Origin: Glycocaulis sp051859565
GTDB taxonomy: Bacteria > Pseudomonadota > Alphaproteobacteria > Caulobacterales > Maricaulaceae
Direction of reading: 5' to 3'
Length of the DNA stretch: 64,000 nt
NCBI RefSeq assembly: GCF_051859565.1
Contig: NZ_JBHYFK010000002.1
Span: 124,001-188,000, forward strand
Numbering within the stretch: the stretch's first letter is position 1; each line of letters begins with the position of its first letter. This document shows positions 16,718 through 24,883 of this stretch, in pieces. A program made the position numbers and the translations under genes. The notes beneath the pieces are model-generated. The model was not told the DNA's origin. It saw nothing but the letters and a program-made list of their open reading frames with translations, and ran no database searches.

Positions 16718-17401
16718 CTAGTTGGTCACCATGTTGTAGCTGACGCCGACATTGCCCAGATTGCGGACCTGGACGGTGAAGGTGCCGGTCCAGCGCGGCG
16801 TCCAGAAGCAGGACATGCGGTCGGAATAGTCGATATGGCGGCAGATCAGATTGCCGTTGCTGTCATACACATACATGTCGAGATCCGTGCGGCCGGGGCC
16901 GTTGGCCCAGACGGCGGCGCGCTCGCCCCCGCGGAAGGTGATGTTGTAGCTGGTGGTGCTGCGTGCGCCGACCCAGCCTGAAGCGCGGCCCGGCCCACCG
17001 ACGCGGCCACGGGCAGCATCGGCTTCCACTTCGGCAATCAGGCCGGCAAGCGCTTCGTCGCCGCGGGCCAGAACGCGCGCCTCATCGAGCATGTCTGCCG
17101 CAGACGCGAACTCGATCTCGGCCTCTTCAGGCTCACCGCCCTGCTCGGCGATCTCGTATTCACGCTCCTCGACATCCACACCCTGGCGGATGCGCGCTGC
17201 CACGATGACGGCGAGCGGGTCGCGGGCATCCACACCGTAGGCATAAAGCTCCTGCGACAGGGCCAGCAGCTCGACGCCGGTGGTTTCCTCGCTGCGCTGG
17301 TCCTCGGCAAAGTTGGTGCCGGTCTCGTCAGCATCCTGGGCGATGACAGAGCCGGTCAGGGCGATCGCTGCAGTCGCAGCAAGCAAAGACGACAGTTTCA
17401 T
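16718..17401 (-). CDS. Secreted protein with C-terminal CX10C sandwich (PPC-like) domain
   Basis: A 227-residue exported protein, signal peptide MKLSSLLAATAAIALTGSVIAQ. A helical acidic middle is followed by a domain of about 85 residues (YNITFRGGERAAVW, DLDMYVYDSNGNLICRH, RMSCFWTPRWTGTFTVQVRNLG, YNMVTN). This resembles pre-peptidase C-terminal domains, which often accompany secreted proteases. The two Cys are 10 residues apart, as in the lipoprotein at 4703-5290, and both proteins end in TN; a disulfide is likely. The gene lies upstream of the caspase operon on the same strand and shares a control region with the divergent Do-like protease. No catalytic motif is visible; a binding or inhibitor role is possible. 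Confidence 0.75.
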   Translation of the reverse strand: MKLSSLLAATAAIALTGSVIAQDADETGTNFAEDQRSEETTGVELLALSQELYAYGVDARDPLAVIVAARIRQGVDVEEREYEIAEQGGEPEEAEIEFASAADMLDEARVLARGDEALAGLIAEVEADAARGRVGGPGRASGWVGARSTTSYNITFRGGERAAVWANGPGRTDLDMYVYDSNGNLICRHIDYSDRMSCFWTPRWTGTFTVQVRNLGNVGVSYNMVTN

Positions 17402-17543
17402 TTGGTTTACTCCTGTAATGACATTTTATCCGCATTCGCCAACAGGTGTTCAGTGTTCGACAGTGCCCGGTCCGGGACGCTTTTCCTGCTGCCTTGATCA
17501 GTCCTAGCCCGCTGTTCAGGGCTGGAAAAGCGCCAAAAAAAGT

Positions 17544-17560
17544 ATGTCCGTCTTTGTCAG
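17544..17560 (+). promoter_or_regulatory. TGTC-N6-TGTC direct-repeat element C
   Basis: On the + strand the sequence is ATGTCCGTCTTTGTCAG, 101 bp before the start of the Do-like protease gene (17662) and 142 bp from the divergent secreted protein gene (17401). It is the third copy of the element found at 8312-8328 and 16579-16595. Another TGTC-complement (CTTTCTGACAGG) lies at 17585-17596. Confidence 0.55.
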
Positions 17561-17661
17561 GAATGCCGCTTGCCCGCGTCTTTGCTTTCTGACAGGGCTT
17601 GTAAGTAGCTGCGTGCGCGCCGTGCCGCCAAGATTTGCGCTGAGACATGCCGGAGCCTCTC

Positions 17662-19116
17662 ATGCCTTATTCCACCACGCGCGCCCTGATCGCCTCCGCG
17701 CTCCTTGCGGCCCTGCTGGCGGTTGCCCAGCTGAACGCAGGCTGGCGGCCCGGCCAGGCAGCAGCGCCCGCAGCGGAGACGCAAGTACCGGGTTCTGCGC
17801 CGTTTGAAGGCGGCGAAGCCGTCATCCGCTCGGTGGTCACCGTGTATGCCGAGCGTTCGGTCAGCCGGCCTGTCATGGTGATGAACGAGGCCGGGGAAGA
17901 GGGCGCGCGCAATAGCGCAGAAGACCAGACCGGCTGGTCCTGGCGTTCCGGCTCGGGGTTTGCGGTAGCGCAGGGCGGTTATGTGCTGACCAATTTCCAT
18001 GTCGTGTCCGGCGCGCGCCGGATCGAGGCACGCCTTGCCAATGGGCGGCGGGTGGGCGCTGAACTGATTGGCGCCGATCCGCTGACCGATCTGGCCCTGT
18101 TGCGGGTACAGGCAGACTTGCCGGTTCTGGAGTGGGGAGATGATAGCGCGTTGCGTCTTGGTGCGCCGGTTCTGGCCGTGGGTTCGCCGCTGGACTTTCA
18201 CCTGTCGGTGAGTTCCGGCGTCGTGGGCGGTTTTGCACGTGCCTATGACGGGGCCGATCCGGTTGGCTATATCCAGCACGATGCCGCGCTCAATCCCGGC
18301 AATTCCGGCGGGCCGCTGCTTGATCGCCACGGGCACGTGGTCGGGGTCAATACAGCCATTCCGCAGGAAGCGTTTTTCAATGTCGGCATATCGCTGGCCA
18401 TTCCGTCAGGCATTGCCCGGGAGGTTGCCGAGACGCTGATAGAGCGCGGACAGCTGGAACGTGGCTATCTGGGGCTGACCGTGCGTGCCCTGCATGGCCC
18501 GCTGGCCAGCGCGATGGGACGTCAGAGCGGGGAAGGCGTGCTGATAGAGGCTGTTGATCCTGACTCGGCCGCTGCCGGAGCCGGCATCCGTGCCGGGCAG
18601 ACGCTGCTGGCGGTCAATGGGATTGATATGTCGACGCCGCGTGATCTGGCGCGCGCGCTTTTGCTGGCGCGTCCGGGCGAGCGCGCGGCGCTAAGCCTGC
18701 ATGACGGTCAGGCGCGCTACCGGGTGGAGGTCTGGCTGGACAGAAGGCCGGATAATCAGGATCTGGCGGCGAGCCGCGATCTGGGTTTTGAGCCTGTTAG
18801 CCGCCGTGGCTACGGGATCAGCTTTGCCGCCAGCGAAGGAGCCGGTGTGCAGGTGGCCTCGGTCGTGCCCGGCAGCCCGGCCGCGCAGGCGGGCCTTCGC
18901 GAGGGTGACGCCGTTCTGGCGATTGGCGCGACGGACATAACCGATGCTGACGAGGCGCAGGTCCGCCTCATGCTTGCCCGCCGCCAGGTCGCCTTGCGGG
19001 TATTGCGTGGCGGTGACGATGCGCCCCGCTATATTGCGCTGGCGCTGGACGAGGGGGCGACAGCGCATGCGCCTGACCATGCAGCGTTCGCCGATGCGTC
19101 TGGCGGGCCGTTCTGA
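17662..19116 (+). CDS. Do/DegP-like S1C serine protease with two PDZ domains
   Basis: A 484-residue exported protease. An N-terminal hydrophobic segment (ALIASALLAALLAVAQL) serves as signal peptide or anchor. The trypsin-like domain has the full triad: LTNFHVVSG (His113), LTDLALLRV (Asp143), NPGNSGGPLLD (Ser215). PDZ domains follow at about 265-350 and 385-465 (GVLIEAVDPDSAAA; GVQVASVVPGSPAAQ). DegP/DegS-type proteases degrade or sense misfolded envelope proteins. I use the ATG at 17662, which has GGAG 6 nt upstream, instead of the ATG at 17647. The response regulator gene starts 40 nt downstream and is probably co-transcribed. In this setting it could process or be activated by the CHAT/caspase proteases (inference). 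Confidence 0.88.
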   Translation: MPYSTTRALIASALLAALLAVAQLNAGWRPGQAAAPAAETQVPGSAPFEGGEAVIRSVVTVYAERSVSRPVMVMNEAGEEGARNSAEDQTGWSWRSGSGFAVAQGGYVLTNFHVVSGARRIEARLANGRRVGAELIGADPLTDLALLRVQADLPVLEWGDDSALRLGAPVLAVGSPLDFHLSVSSGVVGGFARAYDGADPVGYIQHDAALNPGNSGGPLLDRHGHVVGVNTAIPQEAFFNVGISLAIPSGIAREVAETLIERGQLERGYLGLTVRALHGPLASAMGRQSGEGVLIEAVDPDSAAAGAGIRAGQTLLAVNGIDMSTPRDLARALLLARPGERAALSLHDGQARYRVEVWLDRRPDNQDLAASRDLGFEPVSRRGYGISFAASEGAGVQVASVVPGSPAAQAGLREGDAVLAIGATDITDADEAQVRLMLARRQVALRVLRGGDDAPRYIALALDEGATAHAPDHAAFADASGGPF

Positions 19117-19156
19117 CAACCAGCCTGCTGACCAGGCAGATCCGGGGAGAATCCAG

Positions 19157-19864
19157 ATGCAGATCCTGATGGTCGAGGATGAAGATGTGTGGGCTGACAA
19201 GGCCACCCAGGCGGTGAGCGCCGAGCCGGACTGGTCGCTTGAGCGCGTGGCAACCGGCAGGGAGGCACTTGCGCGCGCGGCGTCCAGCGCCGTCGATGTG
19301 CTGGTCATCGACCGGGTGATCGAGACCGACGGCACGGACGGCCTCCAACTGCTTGCCCGATTGCGGGATATGGGCGTGGTTGCACCGGCGCTGGTCTTGT
19401 CCAGTCTGGGTCAGACCCATCAGCGCGTTGAAGGGCTGGAGGCCGGTGCGGACGACTATCTTGCCAAGCCGTTTGATGCTGCCGAGCTGCGTGCGCGGCT
19501 GAAATCGCTGGCGCGGCGAGCAGGCTTTGTGGCCAACCCGGAGGTGATCGTGCTCGGCGGGCTTGAGGTCAGGGTCAAGGCGCGCACGGCGCACTGGAAA
19601 GGCGCGCACATTCCGTTGTCTCCGCAGGAGTTCAACATATTGAAACTGCTAGCAGAGCGCGCAGGCACGCCCGTCAGCCGCGACACGCTGTGGGCCGAGG
19701 TCTGGACCGACTTTCCCAACCTGCCGCCGCAGATCAATGTCATCGACGTGGCGGTGGCCCGGCTGCGCCGTTCGATCCGCGCGGTCGTCGGCGAGGATCT
19801 GATCGAGACACAAAGGCTGAAAGGCTACGTGCTGCCGCTACCGTCAGAGGGCTTTCCAATCTGA
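19157..19864 (+). CDS. OmpR/PhoB-family response regulator (orphan)
   Basis: A 235-residue regulator. The receiver domain (1-115) has the acidic pocket VEDED, phospho-acceptor Asp52 in VLVIDRVIETDGTDG, and Lys104 in DDYLAKPF. The loop after Asp52 is longer and more acidic than the usual DxxLPxxxG. The winged-helix DNA-binding domain (about 130-230) shows PLSPQEFNILKLLAE and a recognition-helix region with INVIDVAVARLRR. The ATG at 19157 has GGGGAGA 6 nt upstream. No kinase gene adjoins it; the nearest orphan kinase is at 3282-4631, at the other end of the exported-protease block. It follows the Do-like protease by 40 nt. OmpR-type proteins bind tandem repeats of about 10-11 bp, like elements A-C here. 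Confidence 0.88.
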   Translation: MQILMVEDEDVWADKATQAVSAEPDWSLERVATGREALARAASSAVDVLVIDRVIETDGTDGLQLLARLRDMGVVAPALVLSSLGQTHQRVEGLEAGADDYLAKPFDAAELRARLKSLARRAGFVANPEVIVLGGLEVRVKARTAHWKGAHIPLSPQEFNILKLLAERAGTPVSRDTLWAEVWTDFPNLPPQINVIDVAVARLRRSIRAVVGEDLIETQRLKGYVLPLPSEGFPI

Positions 19865-19978
19865 CCAGCTGGAGCAGGTAGTTTTTCATCCTTTGGAAAT
19901 TTGCCATTGAGGGGTGAATTCCCGCCGCCGCCATGCAAGAGTGCGGCGCCCTTAGCGGGCAGGCAGGGAGGACAGGCC

Positions 19979-22900
19979 ATGGGGATGAGTACGGGAAATA
20001 TTTGTCGGACGGGTGCCGTGTCCTTGCGGCGGGTGGCGGTTCTGGCGGGCCTCGCCGGCGCGCTCGCCCTGGCCGGTTGCGGCGATGATCCTTCCCCTGC
20101 TTCACGCGATGAAGGCCCTGCCCTGCAATCACGCTCTGCCGACGCACCGCGCGCCACACCGGAGGTTTCTGACCGTTTTGAATATCTGCGCTACGCGGCC
20201 GATATCGACGGTGATGCGCCGCGCCTGTGCCTGACCTTCTCCGGTCCCCTCGATCCCGATACGGATTACAGCGCCTATGTCGAAGTGGACGAGCCGGTCG
20301 CTCTCAATGTCGATGGCCAGCGCCTGTGCATTGGCGGGCTTAGCTTCGGCCAGACGCGCACCCTCATCCTGCGCGAAGGCCTGCCGTCTGCCGATGGGCG
20401 CCGCCTTGAAGCCGAAGAGAGAGATACGCTGAGCTTTGCCTCGCGTCCGGCCTATGTCGGCTTTGCCGGTACGGGCGTGATCCTGCCGCGTGTGGACGCT
20501 GATGGCGTGGCCATCGAGACCGTCAATGTCGATGCCGTGCGCGTGACCGTGACGCGCGTGACCGACCGGGCACTCGCCTTTCGCCAGATCATTTCCGGGT
20601 TCAATGCCGCGTCTGGCGACTGGTACTGGCTGGGTTCCGAAGAACAGCCGGGCGAGGCCGGATCGCCGGTCTGGCAGGGCGAGATGGATACACCCGGCAA
20701 TGCGAACGCCATGACCACGACGGTGTTTCCGCTGGCCGAAACCATCGGCAGTCTGCGCCCCGGCGCGTACTTCCTGCGCGCGGAAAATCTCGCCGAGATC
20801 GATACCGACCGCTATGGCGAATATGCCCGTGCGGCCCGCTGGCTGATCGTGACTGATCTGGCTTTCACCGCCTATCGCGGGCGTGACGGGATTGATGCGA
20901 TTGTCCGCTCCCTGCAGAGCGCCCGGCCGCAGGCTGGTGTCGAGGTGCAGCTGATTGCCCGCTCCAACGAGGTGCTGGCGACCGCGCGCAGCGATGAGCG
21001 CGGGCGCGTGCGCTTTGGCGAGGCGCTGGTGTCGGGCCGGGAAGGCGATGCGCCGCGCCTCCTTATGGCCTATGGCCCGGACGGTGATTTCGCCGTGCTG
21101 GACCTTGCCCGGGCGCCGGTCGATCTCTCCGCCCAGCCGGTTGGCGGGCGTAACCGCGCCGAGGGCGCGGATGGCTTCATCTGGCTGGACCGGGGCATTT
21201 ACCGTCCGGGTGAGACAATTCATGCCTCGGCGATGATCCGCGACAGCGAAGGCCGGGCTCTCTCTGACCGGCCGGGCACGATCACGCTTTATGCGCCCAA
21301 TGGCCTCGCCCATGCGGAGGTGCGTTTTGAGCGCGCCGCGCAGGCTGGCGCGATCTTCCATGACTTTGAGCTGCCGCGCGAAGCGGCCCGTGGCCGTTGG
21401 CGGCTCGCCGTCAGCGTGGACGGTGTGGGCGAGGTGGCGAGCCAGAGCCTGTCTGTCGAGGACTTTGTGCCGCAACGCGTCGCGCTGACGCTGACCGCCG
21501 ATACAGACACGCCGATCCGGGCCGGTCAGACGCGCATGGTGGAGACCTTCACGCGCTTCCTCTATGGCGCGCCGGGGGCTGGCCTGCAGCTTCGTGGCAC
21601 GGCCCGCATACAGCCTGATCCCAACCCTTTCCCGGAGTTTTCCGGCTTCCGCTTTGGCAGGCATGACGAGCGCTTCGCCGAGGAGGTGATCGATCTGCCC
21701 GATACCATGACAGACGGGCAGGGCAATGCGGCCATGCCGGTTGCGCCGGGCCGGGCAGGGCGCGATTCCTCGCTGCCCTTGCGGGCGCGCGCGATCATCA
21801 CCGTGGAAGAGCCCGGCGGGCGCGCTGTCAGTGATGATGTGCGCATCCCCTACCGGCCGCGCGACCGCTATGTCGGCATCCGCATGGCAGGCGATGACGA
21901 CACCGTGCGCCGTGGCCAGTCCACGCGCCTGTCCGTGATCGGTGTCGGCGCAGATGGCGCGGCGCTGGCGATGGAAGCGGACTGGCGCCTGATCCGTACT
22001 GACTGGCAGTATGACTGGTACCGCACCGATAATGGCGACTGGCGCTGGCGGCGTTCGCAGCGCGTCGTGCCGATTGAATCCGGCCTTGTGCGCCTTGATG
22101 GCGAGAACCCGTCCATCGTCGAGACGCCCTCGCTCGACTGGGGTGATTACACCCTCATCGTCTCGGCTGATGGCGCGGATCTGGCGAGCTTCGGCTTCTG
22201 GTCGGGCTATGGCGGACGCCCCGAAGATGGCGAGGCGGCCCCTGACCACGTGCGTCTGTCCGGTCCGTCTGCAGCGCCGCAAACTGGCGAGACCGCGCGA
22301 GTGTCCATCTTTGCCCCCTATGCAGGGCAAGCCGAGCTGGTGGTGGCGACCGACCGGGTCATTCTCTCGCGCACACTGGAAGTGGGCGAGGGTGCCACCG
22401 AAGTGGAGTTGCCCGTCACCGCCGATTGGGGCGCAGGCGCCTATGTGATGGTGTCGGTCTTTACCCCGCGTGATGCGGTGACGCGCCCCACCCCGCGCCG
22501 CGCCGTGGGCGTGCTGCACGTGCCGGTCAATGTCGAGGACCGCACATTCGAGCTGACACTGGATGCACCGGAGCGGATCAATCCGCGCGAACGCTTTGAC
22601 TTCACGATTACCGCCAGTGACGGCCCGGCTCGCGAACAGGCCTATGTGACGGTGGCTGCCGTCGATGAGGGCATATTGCTGCTGACGGGCTTTGCCTCGC
22701 CCGACCCGGAAAGCTGGTTCTTCGGCAAGGCGCGCCTCGGCGTTGACCTGCTCGATGATTATGGCCGCCTGCTCGACCCCAATCAGGGACCGGCAGCGCC
22801 GGTGCGCTCTGGCGGTGACGAGATCGGGGCTGCAGGCCTGTCCGTGGTGCCGACCCGCACCGTCGCCCTGTTCTCCGGGCCTGTACGCTTTGACGGGCAG

Positions 22901-24883
22901 GGCCGCGCGCAAGTGAGCTTCGATATTCCGGACTTCAATGGCGAGCTGCGCCTGATGGCGGTGGCCTGGTCGGATCGCGGGATTGGCTCGGCGAGCCAGC
23001 CCCTGACCGTGCGCGATGATGTGCCCTCAGAGCTGATCCTGCCGCGCTTCCTGGCACCGGGCGATACGGCGTCGGCCACGCTGACCATGGACAATATCGA
23101 TGGCGCGCCGGGTGATTATGCGGTGGCGCTGAGCGCGGACGGTCCTGTCAGCTTTGCTGACGCTACCTTCACGCAAAGCCTGCCCGCCGGGCAACGGACC
23201 GACCGCGCCGTGGCGCTCTCTGCCGCGTCCTCGCCGGGGATTGCAGAGCTCTCGCTCTCTGTCACCGGGCCGGATGGCGAGGCGGTGGTGCATGAATACC
23301 CGATAGAGGTGCGTTCAGCCTTCCTGCCGATGACATCGATCACGCGGCGCACCTTGCGCCCGGGCGAAACCTGGCAACCGCCAGCCGATGCGCTTGGCGC
23401 ATTTGCACCGGGCAGCGGGGCGTTACGCCTCTCCGTCGCCGCAACACCCATCGATGTGGCCGCGATCTACGAGGCGCTGTCGGGCTATCCCTATGGCTGT
23501 ACCGAACAGGCGGTGAGCCGGGCCTTGCCCTTGCTCTATGCCGGGCAGATGGCCGGGCTGTCGGGCGCGGATGCACCAGCGGACGCCGACGATATCGTGC
23601 GCCGTGCGGTGGAATCGGTGCTGGCCCGCCAGAGCGAGGATGGCGCTATCGGCCTGTGGCGCATTGGCGACGGGCAGGCATCGCCCTGGCTGGGTGCGTA
23701 TTCCACCGACTTCCTGATGCGGGCTGCAGAAGCCGGTTACAGCGTGCCGCGTGCGGCGCTGACACGCGCGCTTGATGCGCTGGTGCCGGTGGCGCGCGGT
23801 GATCTGTGGCAGGCCTATGGCTATGACACCAGCGCACCCGATCCGCGCTGGAGCCGCGATACGCAAGACCGGATCAATCATCGCAGCAGCGCCTATGCCG
23901 CCTACCTTCTGGCCCGTGCGGGCCGGGGAGACCGGGCGCGGCTTCGCTATCTGCATGATGAAATGCTTGGCCGGATCGAAAGCCCGCTGGCGCGCGCCCA
24001 TATCGGGGCCGGGCTGGCCGCCATTGGCGACCGCGCCCGTGCGGTGAGCGCCTTTGACAGCGCCATCTCGGTGCTCGGCTACAATAATGCCGGTGACTGG
24101 TATCAGACGCCGGTGCGTGATCTGGCCGGCGTGACGGCTCTGGTCGCCGAGGCAGGCATTGAAGACCGCGTGGAGGGCCTGCTGGCGCGTCTGGCGCGTG
24201 ACCTGCCCGAACCCACCCGCATGACCACGCAGGAACAGGCCCATGTGCTGATGGCGGCGCGTGCCTTTGCCGGAGACGCGCAAAACCTGTCGCTGGAATG
24301 GGGCGGTGCGCCGCTGGAAGATCGGTCTGTCACCCTGGATGCCGATGAGCTGAGTGAGGGCCGGGAGCTGACCAATCGCGGCCAGCAGCCGGTCTGGGTG
24401 ACGGCTTTTGCGCGCGGCGTACCGGTGGAAGCGCCTGACACGGCCTCCGAAGGCGTGAGTGTCGAGCGCTCCCTCACTGACCGGCGCGGCAATGCTATCG
24501 ACACCGCCGCAATCAGGCGCGGTGACCAGATCATTGTCAGCCTGACCATCACGCCTGAACAGACCCGCGCCATGCCGCTGATTGTGGCTGATCTCCTGCC
24601 CGCGGGCTTCGAGATCGAGGGCATTCTGCGCGCAGGCGATGCGGGCGAGACCGGGCCGTATGCCTTCCTTGGTGATCTGGCATCCACGCAAATTGCCGAA
24701 GCACGTGATGACCGCTTCATCGCGGCCATCAATACGCGCGGGCGCGATGCGGTGCGGGTGGCCTATATGGTCCGCGCCGTCACGCCGGGGCAATTTGTCC
24801 AGCCCGGCACGGTGGTGGAAGACATGTACCGGCCGGACGTGTTTGCCCGCTCTGAGGCCGGGCAGGTCACGATCCGCCCGTAA
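19979..24883 (+). CDS. Bacterial alpha-2-macroglobulin lipoprotein (YfhM type)
   Basis: A 1634-residue lipoprotein: lipobox LALAGC with Cys34 and Gly at +2, so outer-membrane sorting is likely. MG domains and a bait-like region precede the thioester motif YPYGCTEQ (Cys1174, Gln1177), which is intact; the C-terminal part is the alpha-hairpin thioester/complement-like domain. Such proteins trap attacking proteases covalently and act in envelope defence together with PBP1C. The start at 19979 follows GGGAGGACA; the frame is open upstream. It overlaps pbpC by one base (TAATG), the classic yfhM-pbpC pairing. It lies directly after the protease block, so it may protect the cell from these or from foreign proteases. 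Confidence 0.92.
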   Translation: MGMSTGNICRTGAVSLRRVAVLAGLAGALALAGCGDDPSPASRDEGPALQSRSADAPRATPEVSDRFEYLRYAADIDGDAPRLCLTFSGPLDPDTDYSAYVEVDEPVALNVDGQRLCIGGLSFGQTRTLILREGLPSADGRRLEAEERDTLSFASRPAYVGFAGTGVILPRVDADGVAIETVNVDAVRVTVTRVTDRALAFRQIISGFNAASGDWYWLGSEEQPGEAGSPVWQGEMDTPGNANAMTTTVFPLAETIGSLRPGAYFLRAENLAEIDTDRYGEYARAARWLIVTDLAFTAYRGRDGIDAIVRSLQSARPQAGVEVQLIARSNEVLATARSDERGRVRFGEALVSGREGDAPRLLMAYGPDGDFAVLDLARAPVDLSAQPVGGRNRAEGADGFIWLDRGIYRPGETIHASAMIRDSEGRALSDRPGTITLYAPNGLAHAEVRFERAAQAGAIFHDFELPREAARGRWRLAVSVDGVGEVASQSLSVEDFVPQRVALTLTADTDTPIRAGQTRMVETFTRFLYGAPGAGLQLRGTARIQPDPNPFPEFSGFRFGRHDERFAEEVIDLPDTMTDGQGNAAMPVAPGRAGRDSSLPLRARAIITVEEPGGRAVSDDVRIPYRPRDRYVGIRMAGDDDTVRRGQSTRLSVIGVGADGAALAMEADWRLIRTDWQYDWYRTDNGDWRWRRSQRVVPIESGLVRLDGENPSIVETPSLDWGDYTLIVSADGADLASFGFWSGYGGRPEDGEAAPDHVRLSGPSAAPQTGETARVSIFAPYAGQAELVVATDRVILSRTLEVGEGATEVELPVTADWGAGAYVMVSVFTPRDAVTRPTPRRAVGVLHVPVNVEDRTFELTLDAPERINPRERFDFTITASDGPAREQAYVTVAAVDEGILLLTGFASPDPESWFFGKARLGVDLLDDYGRLLDPNQGPAAPVRSGGDEIGAAGLSVVPTRTVALFSGPVRFDGQGRAQVSFDIPDFNGELRLMAVAWSDRGIGSASQPLTVRDDVPSELILPRFLAPGDTASATLTMDNIDGAPGDYAVALSADGPVSFADATFTQSLPAGQRTDRAVALSAASSPGIAELSLSVTGPDGEAVVHEYPIEVRSAFLPMTSITRRTLRPGETWQPPADALGAFAPGSGALRLSVAATPIDVAAIYEALSGYPYGCTEQAVSRALPLLYAGQMAGLSGADAPADADDIVRRAVESVLARQSEDGAIGLWRIGDGQASPWLGAYSTDFLMRAAEAGYSVPRAALTRALDALVPVARGDLWQAYGYDTSAPDPRWSRDTQDRINHRSSAYAAYLLARAGRGDRARLRYLHDEMLGRIESPLARAHIGAGLAAIGDRARAVSAFDSAISVLGYNNAGDWYQTPVRDLAGVTALVAEAGIEDRVEGLLARLARDLPEPTRMTTQEQAHVLMAARAFAGDAQNLSLEWGGAPLEDRSVTLDADELSEGRELTNRGQQPVWVTAFARGVPVEAPDTASEGVSVERSLTDRRGNAIDTAAIRRGDQIIVSLTITPEQTRAMPLIVADLLPAGFEIEGILRAGDAGETGPYAFLGDLASTQIAEARDDRFIAAINTRGRDAVRVAYMVRAVTPGQFVQPGTVVEDMYRPDVFARSEAGQVTIRP

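Noticed and set aside
20129..22912. Long minus-strand open frame (927 codons) inside the macroglobulin gene
   Set aside because: It is antisense to a clear alpha-2-macroglobulin, has low-complexity His/Arg/Ala-rich sequence and no family resemblance. High GC content produces such shadow frames; those at 23423-24985, 25300-26850, 31268-32695 and 40178-41767 are rejected for the same reason.
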